From Skermanella aerolata KACC 11604 (GTDB lineage Bacteria > Pseudomonadota > Alphaproteobacteria > Azospirillales > Azospirillaceae), in assembly GCF_000936425.1 (NCBI RefSeq), contig NZ_AVFK01000003.1:248001-312000 (forward strand): 64,000 bases of DNA, written 5' to 3'. Made by a program: the position numbers and the translations under genes. Each line of letters starts with the position of its first letter. Position 1 is the stretch's first letter. The notes under the pieces are model-generated. The model had not been told where the DNA came from. It saw nothing but the letters and a program-made list of their open reading frames with translations, and did no database searches. Below, piece after piece: positions 19,098 to 27,124 of the stretch.

Positions 19098-19520
19098 TTA
19101 CTCCGGCACCATCTCTCCCGATCCGCCGAACTCGGCCGGAAAGTCCTTGAGCTTGGGCAGCCCGTCCTTCATCGGGAGCACGGTTTCCGCATAGTTGACG
19201 TGGACCGCGGGGGCGAAGGCCAGGGTCGGGATCGTCGCGGCGTAGACGTCCACCAGACCCAGCGGCGGGTGGTTGGTCATCAGGTGGCCGCCGCACTTGG
19301 AGCAATACTGGCGCTGGCTGAGTTCCGTCTTCTGGAACGTCGCGACATGCTCGGCCCCCGACGTCACCCGGACGGCTTCCGGTCTCCAAAGGCTGAACGC
19401 ATTGACCGGTCCGGCCGACCAGGACCGGCAGGACCGGCAGTGACAATATCCCATGGCTTCCGGCGATCCGGTGACTTCCAGTTCGACCGCGCCGCAGAAG
19501 CAGCTTCCAGTATGTGTCAT
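19098..19520 (-). CDS. GFA family zinc-binding protein (glutathione-dependent formaldehyde-activating enzyme-like)
   Basis: A 140-residue beta-sandwich protein of the Gfa/CENP-V family. The zinc ligands are intact: GSCFCGAV (C7, C9), YCHCRSCR (C26, C28, C31) and YCSKCGGH (C73, C76). The family founder promotes S-hydroxymethylglutathione formation, but most members have unproved functions, so the catalytic role is not established here. It is a single gene on the minus strand, convergent with the CoA ligase operon and divergent from the RTX protein. No formaldehyde dehydrogenase gene is nearby. Confidence 0.88.
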   Translation of the reverse strand: MTHTGSCFCGAVELEVTGSPEAMGYCHCRSCRSWSAGPVNAFSLWRPEAVRVTSGAEHVATFQKTELSQRQYCSKCGGHLMTNHPPLGLVDVYAATIPTLAFAPAVHVNYAETVLPMKDGLPKLKDFPAEFGGSGEMVPE

Positions 19521-19742
19521 GGCATTCCATCCCAGCTCGTTTTGTTTGTGCCCGACAACCTATCAGCCATATGCAGGTATGTCGTGTCCCAGAACCGACA
19601 ATCGGCAGCGGCCGGGTGCCGGCAAAGCCGGCTCATCGGGTTCAGGGCGCCGTAGCCATCCGCCCACTGCCTATGGAGCCTATGAGAGGTCGCATGGATT
19701 TCGCTTAAAATAGCTTGGAAAATGTTCCGGCGGGAGAGTGCG

Positions 19743-21512
19743 ATGTCTCATGATCTTACGGGGGCGACTGCGGCGACCATCGACGGCTGGGAGTTCCTCG
19801 ACAATTCGCCGGAAGTTACCGGTCTCGCACTTGAAGGCGGGACACTGGATGGCAGGAAGAAGGTGGCGTATACCGCCACCTTCGACGACTTGTCGCCGGT
19901 CGCGATCAAGGTCGACATGGGGTCGGCGACGTCGGAGCTGAAATTCTACCTGGACCCGACGATCACCAACAACTCCGGCATCGACTGGAACACCTTCAGG
20001 ACCAGCCTGGTATCCGAGAACTATCCGGCGGCGCAGGCCGGGGACTTGCAGGTACACCCGGTCTTCTCGCATTTCCATGACGCGAACATTCCGGGCTGGA
20101 CCAGCCCCAGCGGCATGAACTTCACAACCTTCCTGGGCATGAACACCGGCAAGGCGTCCCTGACCAACAATACGTCCTTCGGCGGCATCAACGGCGCCGA
20201 CGAGCTGTGGACCTATAGCGGCTCGGTCGATGACGGGGCGACCCAGAACTGGCAGAACATCGGGATCCACCAGTACCACGAGATCGATGTCGGCGGCGGC
20301 GCCATACAGGGCGGCGACTTCTACATCGTGCTGGAGCCGAACTTCTGGCCGGTCCACGACCGCATCATGCCGACCGCACAGGCAGTCTACGAAGACTTCA
20401 GTTTTGCCAACGCCCATAGCGGGACGGCGCGGAACGATCTGGTCTTCGGCTACAACGGCGCCGATGACCTCGGCGGCGGCGCCGGTGACGATATCCTGGC
20501 CGGCGGCGTCGAGAACGACACGCTGTCCGGCAACGACGGCGCCGACTGGCTGTTCGGCGGCTTGGACGACGACCTGATGATCGGCGGCGCCGGCAACGAC
20601 ATGTTCGACGGCGGAGGCGGTGGCGATACCGCCATCTGGGCGTCTGCCCGTCTGGCCAATACGATCACGCTGGTCGCCGACGGCGCCGACACCGTCTCCG
20701 GCTCCTTTGGCGTCGACCGGATCGAGCGGACCGAACGCCTCGTGTTCACCGACGGCGAATTCGTGACGGGGACCGGCGACGAAGCGGCGCAGGCCTATCG
20801 CCTCTACGGCGCCACGCTTGACCGCGAGCCCGATCCGGGCGGCCTGAAGGGCTGGACCTCCGCACTGCGCGATAATGGCGTGACCCTGGAGCAAGCGGTC
20901 GAAGGCTTCATCGGATCGCCCGAGTTCCAGTCGCGCTACGGCAACCTGAACGATTCCGACTTCGTGTCGCAGCTTTACCGCAACGTCCTGGACCGGGAAC
21001 CGGGCGGCGCCGAGGTGCAGGGCTGGGTCGATGCGATCGGGACCGGGACGACCCGTGCCCAGGTGGTGCTGGGGTTCTCGGAATCCACCGAATACGTCGA
21101 GAATACCCGCCCGGCCGTGGAGGAAGGCCTGTGGCTGCGCGACGACGATGCCGCGTCGGTCGCACGGCTCTACAGCGCGACGCTGGACCGGCTCCCAGAT
21201 CAGGATGGGCTGGCGAACTGGACCGACGCGATCAGGACCGGCACGCCGCTCCAGCAGGTCGCCGACGGCTTCGTCGGCTCGGCCGAGTTCCAGGCCCGCT
21301 ACGGCAACCTGGGTGATGCGGCCTTCGTCGACTTGCTCTATGACAACGTCCTGGACCGCGCTCCCGATCCGGAGGGGCTGAGCGCCTGGACCAACGCACT
21401 GGCGGCCGGCATGACGAGGTCCGAAGTCGTCACCGGGTTCTCGGAATCCCTGGAGTATATCGGCATCCGCGCGCCCTTCATCGATCAGGGCGTCTGGCTG
21501 GCGGAGAGTTGA
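19743..21512 (+). CDS. RTX calcium-binding protein with DUF4214 repeats
   Basis: 589 residues, acidic, with no N-terminal signal peptide. Residues 1-210 form a domain I do not recognise, ending near FYIVLEPNFWPVHDR. Residues about 235-300 hold RTX nonapeptides (GGAGDDILAGG, GGAGNDMFDGG), which bind calcium outside the cell. From about 340 to the end there are tandem DUF4214 modules with recurring RLYxxxLDRxPDxxGLxxW and SPEFQSRYGNL-type blocks. Proteins of this build are usually secreted by type I systems through a C-terminal signal. No ABC/MFP/TolC genes are adjacent. The start at 19743 has GGGAGA upstream; an in-frame ATG at 19722 is less likely. Surface adhesion is a reasonable guess. Confidence 0.87.
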   Translation: MSHDLTGATAATIDGWEFLDNSPEVTGLALEGGTLDGRKKVAYTATFDDLSPVAIKVDMGSATSELKFYLDPTITNNSGIDWNTFRTSLVSENYPAAQAGDLQVHPVFSHFHDANIPGWTSPSGMNFTTFLGMNTGKASLTNNTSFGGINGADELWTYSGSVDDGATQNWQNIGIHQYHEIDVGGGAIQGGDFYIVLEPNFWPVHDRIMPTAQAVYEDFSFANAHSGTARNDLVFGYNGADDLGGGAGDDILAGGVENDTLSGNDGADWLFGGLDDDLMIGGAGNDMFDGGGGGDTAIWASARLANTITLVADGADTVSGSFGVDRIERTERLVFTDGEFVTGTGDEAAQAYRLYGATLDREPDPGGLKGWTSALRDNGVTLEQAVEGFIGSPEFQSRYGNLNDSDFVSQLYRNVLDREPGGAEVQGWVDAIGTGTTRAQVVLGFSESTEYVENTRPAVEEGLWLRDDDAASVARLYSATLDRLPDQDGLANWTDAIRTGTPLQQVADGFVGSAEFQARYGNLGDAAFVDLLYDNVLDRAPDPEGLSAWTNALAAGMTRSEVVTGFSESLEYIGIRAPFIDQGVWLAES

Positions 21513-21557
21513 CCGGTCACCTGCCCTGAGTTCCGTCGTTCAGGGGTTGCAAAGATA

Positions 21558-21588
21558 ATTTATGGTTAACTTTTTGTTAACCATAAAT
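21558..21588. terminator. AT-rich palindrome after the RTX gene
   Basis: ATTTATGGTTAAC (21558-21570), TTTTT loop, GTTAACCATAAAT (21576-21588): perfect 13-base arms. It begins 45 bases after the RTX stop. The low GC content is striking in this region. It may act as a terminator or as a protein-binding site in the promoter of the following small gene; there is no U-run after the stem. Confidence 0.5.
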
Positions 21589-21594
21589 CCGCCA

Positions 21595-21637
21595 GGATGA
21601 TTCGCTGGACGGCAAAATGCCGCCCGGCGAATCATCC
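21595..21637 (+). promoter_or_regulatory. long stem-loop in the leader of the small anti-sigma-like gene
   Basis: GGATGATTCGC (21595-21605) pairs perfectly with GCGAATCATCC (21627-21637). The interior continues with GG/CC and CGGC/GCCG pairs around an AAAAT loop, giving a stem of about 18 pairs with one mismatch. It begins six bases after the 21558-21588 palindrome and ends 48 bases before the next start codon. It could be a terminator for the RTX gene or a leader control element. Confidence 0.5.
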
Positions 21638-21685
21638 GAACCGCGGCGGACCCGCGGCCCGCGAGAACAACGAGGGAGAGCCGCC

Positions 21686-21892
21686 ATGTCCGATCTGTTC
21701 GACGACGCCGTCCTGGGTGCCTATGTGGATGGCGAACTGAGCGCCGAGCAAGCCGCTGCGGTCGAGCGCCTCATTGCCACCAACCCGGAGGCCCGGCAGA
21801 TGGTCGACTCCATCCGCGAAATCACCCTGCTGGTGCGCGCCGCCGCGTTCGAGGGGATGTTCCCGGGCTATCCGCTACGCCTCGCATCCTGA
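21686..21892 (+). CDS. small protein resembling an anti-sigma factor N-terminus
   Basis: A 68-residue acidic protein starting MSDLFDDAVLGAYVDGELSA. The pattern of a short acidic lead, AYVDGELS and a helix ending near NPEARQMVDS is that of the N-terminal anti-sigma domain of RsiW/ChrR-like and other membrane anti-sigma factors, but without the zinc-binding H-C-C set, membrane helix or periplasmic part. GGGAGAG lies upstream of the ATG at 21686, which is preferred over an in-frame ATG at 21617 within the stem-loop. No sigma factor gene is adjacent. It may be a free-standing regulator or a truncated remnant; function unknown. Confidence 0.6.
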   Translation: MSDLFDDAVLGAYVDGELSAEQAAAVERLIATNPEARQMVDSIREITLLVRAAAFEGMFPGYPLRLAS

Positions 21893-21932
21893 GACCTCGA
21901 AACTTAAGATTGACCGGTGAGTTCCGGCAAAG

Positions 21933-22052
21933 ATGTCGGGCTGAAGAGGCCCGACCTACAAAACCAAGCGCGGGCAAAAGCACGCTGGCGTAGGTCGGGC
22001 CTCTTCAGCCCGACATCTAATGCTCCAGACCGGTCAAACTCTTCGGCCCTTG
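21933..22052. repeat. dispersed palindromic repeat, second type
   Basis: Left arm 21933-21959 and right arm 21990-22016 are perfect 27-base inverted copies (starting ATGTCGGGCTGAAG and ending GGCCCGACCTAC) with a 30-base spacer. The following segment GGTCAAACTCTTCGGCCCTTG (22032-22052) matches the right flank of copies A and B of the other repeat type. The arms end in CCTAC / start with GTAGG in both types, so the two look like variants of one element. It lies between convergent genes and could terminate both. Confidence 0.8.
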
Positions 22053-22055
22053 ATA

Positions 22056-23036
22056 TCAGGCCCGCTGCCTGACGACGTTGACGAGGGGTTCCCCTCGGAC
22101 GCCGCGCAGGATGTTGTCCGCGATCGTCTTCTGGCGGCGGCGGATCGTGCCATGGGTCCAACCCGACATGTGCGGGGTCATGACCACGTTGGTAAGCTCG
22201 TGAAACGGCAGTCTTGACGGCAAGACGCCGTTCTCGCCCGGTTTCGGGTACTGGTACCAGGTGTCGATCACGGCACCCGCGATCCGTCCTGCCGTCAGCG
22301 CTTCGTAAAGCGCCGCTTCGTCGATCGTCGGCCCGCGCCCGACGTTGAACACGACGGCGGACGGCTTCATCGCCTTGAAGGCCTCAGCCCCGACGATGCC
22401 GGCGGTGCCGTCCGTCAGCGGAACCGAAACGACGATGAAGTCGGCGCTCTCCCAGAAACCGCCGAGGTCGTTCAGCAGGAAGGACCGGTCGAGCAGGGGG
22501 GATGCCACCACCGGACTGCGGTTGGCGACGTGGACCGTCATTTCGAACGCCTTGGCGCGGGTGGCGATGGCCTTGCCGATATGCCCGAACCCCAGCAGGC
22601 CGATGGTCCTCCCCGCCAGCTCGTCATGAACGCGCTCAGCTGCACCCGCCCAGTATCGCCAGTCGCCCTGGCGCAGGCGGCTGTCGGCATCGGCGAGTGG
22701 GACGTGCCGCGCCAGTAGCGCCGCCATGACGTATTCGGCGATGGCCTGCTCGTGTCCGAAGCAGTTGCAGACAGCGGCGGAGGCCGGAAGCGCCTCCAGA
22801 TCGACGGCGTCGTAACCGGCGCCGGGAACGTGGAACAGGCTCAGCTTGGCCGGCGTGGGCAGCGTGCCGCTGTACTTCGTCCCGACGATCACGTCGGCGG
22901 CGGCATAGGTCCGCCGGTCGGCTTCGCTCGAAAGCTCGTCCGGCAGCACGGCGATCTTGGCATCGACATCGAGAAGGCCGGCGAAGCCCGGGCTGAACGA
23001 GGAGGCGTTTTCACCGTGGAAGACGATCAGCATCAT
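22056..23036 (-). CDS. D-isomer-specific 2-hydroxyacid dehydrogenase
   Basis: 326 residues. The NAD-binding Rossmann motif is GLLGFGHIG (about 147-154), the substrate arginine is in NVGRGP (R234), the aspartate is in AGAVIDTWY (D258) and the catalytic histidine is in TPHMSGWT (H289). The usual glutamate position is altered (YQYPKPGENG), leaving E268 as a candidate. It reduces a 2-oxoacid or oxidises a D-2-hydroxyacid. The start is the ATG overlapping the GntR stop as ATGA, although the frame stays open much further upstream. Coupled to a GntR gene next to sugar-acid genes, a role as 2-ketogluconate or hydroxypyruvate reductase is plausible but unproved. Confidence 0.87.
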   Translation of the reverse strand: MMLIVFHGENASSFSPGFAGLLDVDAKIAVLPDELSSEADRRTYAAADVIVGTKYSGTLPTPAKLSLFHVPGAGYDAVDLEALPASAAVCNCFGHEQAIAEYVMAALLARHVPLADADSRLRQGDWRYWAGAAERVHDELAGRTIGLLGFGHIGKAIATRAKAFEMTVHVANRSPVVASPLLDRSFLLNDLGGFWESADFIVVSVPLTDGTAGIVGAEAFKAMKPSAVVFNVGRGPTIDEAALYEALTAGRIAGAVIDTWYQYPKPGENGVLPSRLPFHELTNVVMTPHMSGWTHGTIRRRQKTIADNILRGVRGEPLVNVVRQRA

Positions 23037-23818
23037 GTGTCCTTGCGGGGATTGGGAATAAGGGGTTCGAGGCTGCAATCGAGCAGCGAGGGATCGACCT
23101 CGCGCTCCATCGTGTCGAACATGCTGTCCACGAAGTCGATCAGCGCATCCGACGCGGTCATCGCCTGGGCGACGTGGCGGTTGGCGACGGCGTCCAATAT
23201 GGCGAGGTGACAGTCGATCGTCGTGTGGACGTTGGCGTCGCCCTTGATGTGGGTGTGGTGGATCCAGCCGATCCGGCGAAAGATCGTGTGTAGGGGGCGC
23301 ATGGTGTGTTCGAGGAACGGCTCGGCGGCCGCCGTCAGTATCAGCCGGTCGATCCTGCGGTCCAGCACGTTGAACTCGCCGGCGGTCATGCCGTCGCGTC
23401 GCTCCCGCAGGACGCGCGCCACGTGGAGAAGCTGGTTGCGATAGGTCGGGCTCGACTTTTCCGCGGCGAGACGGATGACGAAGCGCTCCAGGTCGCGCCG
23501 CAACTGCAACAGCATCCGTTCGCGGGCAAGGTCGATCGGGGCGATCTGGACGCCGTGGCGGGGCCGGACCAGGATAAGCGTATCGTTGGCCAGCCGGGTC
23601 ACGGCCTGATGGACAGGAGTCCGGCTGAACCCCGTCATCTCCTGGAGGTCCTGGATCGCCAGGAACCGGCCGGGCTTCAGCTCGCAATTGACGATAAGAT
23701 CCTCGATGCGCTCATAGGCAAGTTCGACCAGGTTCACGCGGTTCTGGCGGCGCGGTGCCGCCGCTTCGTCCTGACCGGCCGCGACCAGTTTCGGCAGCGC
23801 CCGTTTACGTCCGGCCAT
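23033..23818 (-). CDS. GntR-family transcriptional regulator (FCD domain)
   Basis: A regulator of about 261 residues. The winged helix lies at about 30-100, with ELAYERIEDLIVNCELKPG and the recognition region MTGFSRTPVHQAVTRL, followed by an FCD-type helical domain containing FNVLDRRIDRLILTAA and IDCHLAILDAVANRH. Start 23818 has AAAGGAGG five bases upstream; a longer frame begins at 23875. It is divergent from the enolase-superfamily dehydratase gene and coupled to the 2-hydroxyacid dehydrogenase. It probably controls the whole 22056-28147 sugar-acid cluster from the 23876-24001 gap, where AACATGTT (23901-23908) is a small palindrome. Confidence 0.88.
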   Translation of the reverse strand: MAGRKRALPKLVAAGQDEAAAPRRQNRVNLVELAYERIEDLIVNCELKPGRFLAIQDLQEMTGFSRTPVHQAVTRLANDTLILVRPRHGVQIAPIDLARERMLLQLRRDLERFVIRLAAEKSSPTYRNQLLHVARVLRERRDGMTAGEFNVLDRRIDRLILTAAAEPFLEHTMRPLHTIFRRIGWIHHTHIKGDANVHTTIDCHLAILDAVANRHVAQAMTASDALIDFVDSMFDTMEREVDPSLLDCSLEPLIPNPRKDT

Positions 23819-24001
23819 GCATGCCTCCTTTGAAATGCCTGCGAAGCGGGACCCTGATCCCCGCATCGGGACCACGACACCAGTCTGGCAGACCTTTTAA
23901 AACATGTTGTGATATTTTACCAGCGCGCATATAGTCCCGCGCCATACGGTGGTAACCGCTGCTGCAAGGCTCCACCGGATCGTGTGGGGAGGAAAACAAC
24001 G

Positions 24002-25204
24002 ATGAAGATCACGTCCATCGAGACTCTCAGGACCGAGGAGTTCTCCAACGTCCTCTGGGTCCGGGTCCATACCGACAGCGGCATCATCGGACTTGGCGAG
24101 ACGTTCTACGGCGCTGGCGCGGTCGAGGCGCATATCCACGATACGCTGGCCGGGCGCCTGCTGGGCCGCAACCCGCTGCATATCGAGGCCATCCACCGCG
24201 ACATGGTCAACCTGCCGATGGCGCAGTCGTCCACCGGTGCCGAGTACCGGGCGGCCTCCGCCGTGGACATCGCGCTGTGGGACGTCTTCGGCAAGGTCTG
24301 CGGCCAGCCGGTCCACCAGATGCTGGGCGGCCTGTGCCGCGACCGGACGCGAATCTACAACACCTGCGCCGGCTACAAATACGTGCGCTCCACCAACATC
24401 AAGCCGGTGTCGAACTGGAACCTGGGCGAGGCCGGCGGCCCGTTCGAGGATCTTGACGGCTTCATGAACCGGGCCGACGCCCTGGCGGAAAACCTGCTGG
24501 AGAGCGGCATCACGGCGATGAAGATCTGGCCGTTCGATCCCGCCGCCATCGAGAACCACGGGCTTTTCATCACCGCCGAGCAGATGAAGAAGGCGGTCGA
24601 ACCGTTCGAGAAGATCCGCAAGGCGGTCGGCGACAAGATGGAGATCATGGTCGAGTTCCACTCGCTGTGGAACCTGCCGACCGCCAAGAAGATCGCCAAG
24701 GCGCTGGAACCCTATTCGCCCACATGGTTCGAAGACCCGATCCGGATGAACTCGCCGCAGGCGCTGGCGGAATACGCCCGCTCGACCGATGTCTGGGTCT
24801 GCGCCAGCGAGACGCTAGGCTCGCGCTACCCCTATAAGGAAATGCTTGACCGGGATGCCGCGCATGTCGTCATGGTCGATCTATGCTGGACCGGCGGCCT
24901 GACCGAAGGGCGCAAGATCGCGGCCATGGCCGAAACCTACCACCGCCCTTTCGCGCCGCATGACTGCATCGGACCGGTCGGCTTCGCCGCCGCCGTCCAT
25001 GCCTCGTTCAGCCAGCCGAACACGCTGATCCAGGAATCGGTCCGCGCCTTCTATACCGGCTGGTATAAGGAACTCGTTACCGAAGTGCCGGCCATCGAGA
25101 ACGGCTACGTCTACCCGATGGAAGGCCCCGGCCTCGGCACCGAACTGCTGCCGGCCGTGTTCGAGCGTTCCGATCTCACCGTGCGCCGTTCGGCGGCAGC
25201 CTGA
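24002..25204 (+). CDS. enolase-superfamily sugar-acid dehydratase (mandelate racemase/MLE family)
   Basis: 400 residues with an N-terminal capping domain and a TIM barrel. A barrel lysine is in TAMKIWPFD (K174). Three acidic metal ligands are placed as in the family: E218 (MVEFHS), E244 (TWFEDP) and E270 (CASETLG), with the histidine base in FAPHDC (H320). Members dehydrate gluconate, galactonate, mannonate and related acids to 2-keto-3-deoxy acids. The substrate here is not decided by sequence, but adjacency to idonate/gluconate dehydrogenases favours a hexonate. GGGGAGG precedes the ATG. It is first in an operon of four genes on the plus strand. Confidence 0.88.
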   Translation: MKITSIETLRTEEFSNVLWVRVHTDSGIIGLGETFYGAGAVEAHIHDTLAGRLLGRNPLHIEAIHRDMVNLPMAQSSTGAEYRAASAVDIALWDVFGKVCGQPVHQMLGGLCRDRTRIYNTCAGYKYVRSTNIKPVSNWNLGEAGGPFEDLDGFMNRADALAENLLESGITAMKIWPFDPAAIENHGLFITAEQMKKAVEPFEKIRKAVGDKMEIMVEFHSLWNLPTAKKIAKALEPYSPTWFEDPIRMNSPQALAEYARSTDVWVCASETLGSRYPYKEMLDRDAAHVVMVDLCWTGGLTEGRKIAAMAETYHRPFAPHDCIGPVGFAAAVHASFSQPNTLIQESVRAFYTGWYKELVTEVPAIENGYVYPMEGPGLGTELLPAVFERSDLTVRRSAAA

Positions 25205-25214
25205 GGAATATACG

Positions 25215-25982
25215 ATGTCCACCAACCTGTTTTCATTAGAGGGCCGCACGGCCCTCGTCACCGGCTCGTCGCGCGGATTGGGCCGCGCGATGGCCGAAGG
25301 GCTGGCCGCCGCCGGTGCCGCCGTCGTGCTCAACGGCTCCGACCAGGGCCGCCTGTCGGCCGCCGTCGCGGAGATGCGGGCGGCCGGGTACTCGGTCCAT
25401 GAAGCCCGCTTCGACGTGACCGACGAGACGGCGGTGGTCGCCGCCTTCGAGCGGTTCGACGCCGAAGGCATCGAGATCGACATCCTTGTCAACAACGCCG
25501 GCATCCAGTTGCGGAAGCCGATGGTCGAGCTTGCCACCGACGAGTGGCGCAAGGTGATCGAGGCGAACCTGACCAGCGCCTTCGTGATCGGACGCGAAGC
25601 GGCAAAGCGGATGATCCCGCGCGGTCGCGGCAAGATCGTCAACATCGGCTCCCTGACCAGCGAACTCGCCCGCGCCACGGTCGCGCCCTATACCGTCGCC
25701 AAGGGCGGCATCAAGATGCTGACGCGCGCCATGACGGCGGAATGGGCGGGGCACGGCATCCAGGCCAACGCCATCGGGCCGGGCTACATGCTGACCGACA
25801 TGAACCAGGCGCTGGTCGACAATCCGACTTTCGACGCCTGGGTCAAGGGCCGGACGCCGTCCAGGCGCTGGGGCAAGCCGGACGAACTGATCGGCACCGT
25901 CGTCTATCTGGCGTCACCCGCGTCCAACTACGTCAACGGCCAGATCGTCTATGTCGACGGCGGCATGCTGGCGGTGCTCTGA
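25215..25982 (+). CDS. gluconate 5-dehydrogenase-like short-chain dehydrogenase
   Basis: 255 residues, classical SDR. The cofactor motif is TGSSRGLG (16-23), followed by NNAG (93-96) and the catalytic triad S146 (NIGSLTS), Y159 and K163 (YTVAK). The sequence around LFSLEGRTALVTGSSRGLG and GIQLRKPM is characteristic of 5-keto-D-gluconate reductases, which interconvert 5-ketogluconate and D-gluconate. It starts 10 bases after the dehydratase gene and is followed at once by an L-idonate dehydrogenase gene, reproducing the two steps L-idonate to 5-ketogluconate to D-gluconate. Other SDR substrates cannot be excluded. Confidence 0.85.
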   Translation: MSTNLFSLEGRTALVTGSSRGLGRAMAEGLAAAGAAVVLNGSDQGRLSAAVAEMRAAGYSVHEARFDVTDETAVVAAFERFDAEGIEIDILVNNAGIQLRKPMVELATDEWRKVIEANLTSAFVIGREAAKRMIPRGRGKIVNIGSLTSELARATVAPYTVAKGGIKMLTRAMTAEWAGHGIQANAIGPGYMLTDMNQALVDNPTFDAWVKGRTPSRRWGKPDELIGTVVYLASPASNYVNGQIVYVDGGMLAVL

Positions 25983-26007
25983 AGCCCGGCTACCGGAGGA
26001 AATTTCC

Positions 26008-27039
26008 ATGCTCGGCGTTGTCATCCATGCTCCCAAGGACCTTCGGGTCGAGGAAATCGCGGCAACCGAACTGGGTCCGCGCGACGTCCAGGTCCGGATC
26101 GAGTCCGGCGGCATCTGCGGCTCCGACCTGCATTACTACCACCACGGCGGCTTCGGCACGGTGCGGATACGGGAACCGATGGCGCTGGGCCACGAGATCG
26201 CCGGCACGGTCGAGAAGGTCGGGGACGAAGTCTCGCGCGTCGCGCCGGGCGTGCGGGTCGCCGTCAACCCCAGCCGGCCTTGCGACCAGTGCCGCTACTG
26301 CCGCGCCGGCCAGCATAACCAGTGCCTGGACATGCGCTTCATCGGCAGCGCCATGCGCTTTCCCCATGTCCAGGGCGGTTTCCGCCAGAACCTGACGGTC
26401 GATGAGAAGCAGGCGATCCCGATCGCATCCGGCATGACCATGGCCGAAGCGGCGATGGCGGAGCCGCTGGCCGTCTGCCTGCACGCCGCCAGTCGGGCAG
26501 GTTCGCTGATGGGCAAGCGGGTGCTGGTGACGGGCTGCGGCCCGATCGGCGCGCTTTCGGTCGTGGCGGCGCGCTTCGCCGGTGCGGCGGAGATCGTCGC
26601 GACCGACGTCAGCGCCTTCCCGCTGTCGCTGGTCGAAAAGGTCGGTGCGACCCGCGCGATCGACATCGCGGCGGACCCTGACGCCCTCGCTCCCTACGCG
26701 CAGGACAAGGGGAGCTTCGACGTGCTGTTCGAGGCTTCCGGCAACGAGGCGGCCCTGCGCGGCGCGCTCGACGCGGTGCGCCCCGGCGGGATCGTCGTCC
26801 AGCTTGGCCTCGGCGGCGACATGAAGCTGCCGATCAACCTGATCGTGGCCAAGGAGATCCAGTTGCGCGGGACCTTCCGCTTCGACGAGGAGTTCCAGCT
26901 TGCGGTCGACCTGATGGGCAGCGGCTTGATCGACGTGAAGCCGCTGGTAAGCCAGACGGTGCCGTTTCAGCAGGCGGTCGAAGCCTTCGAACTGGCGTCC
27001 GACCGGTCGCGCGCGATGAAGGTGCAACTGGCGTTCTGA
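26008..27039 (+). CDS. idnD: L-idonate 5-dehydrogenase
   Basis: 343 residues, zinc-dependent medium-chain dehydrogenase, the usual IdnD length. Catalytic zinc residues are C37 (GGICGSDLHYYHHGG) and H62 (GHE). The structural zinc has four cysteines C92, C95, C98 and C106 (PCDQCRYC...NQC). The Rossmann motif is VLVTGCGPIGAL. The paired histidines in HYYHHGG are typical of idonate dehydrogenases. It oxidises L-idonate to 5-keto-D-gluconate with NAD(P). GGAGGA precedes the ATG at 26008. The pairing with the upstream SDR supports the assignment. Confidence 0.88.
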   Translation: MLGVVIHAPKDLRVEEIAATELGPRDVQVRIESGGICGSDLHYYHHGGFGTVRIREPMALGHEIAGTVEKVGDEVSRVAPGVRVAVNPSRPCDQCRYCRAGQHNQCLDMRFIGSAMRFPHVQGGFRQNLTVDEKQAIPIASGMTMAEAAMAEPLAVCLHAASRAGSLMGKRVLVTGCGPIGALSVVAARFAGAAEIVATDVSAFPLSLVEKVGATRAIDIAADPDALAPYAQDKGSFDVLFEASGNEAALRGALDAVRPGGIVVQLGLGGDMKLPINLIVAKEIQLRGTFRFDEEFQLAVDLMGSGLIDVKPLVSQTVPFQQAVEAFELASDRSRAMKVQLAF

Positions 27040-27124
27040 CCAGCGCTGGGAAACGCCGTCAAAACCAACGAAACGAATGACCGGCCGGCTCCATTCGGGA
27101 AGCACCGGTACAAGGGGGGAAAGT

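Noticed and set aside
23037..23687. Upstream extension of the 2-hydroxyacid dehydrogenase frame
   Set aside because: The frame stays open through the GntR gene, but translation there has no family similarity; the ATGA-coupled start at 23036 gives a normal-length enzyme.
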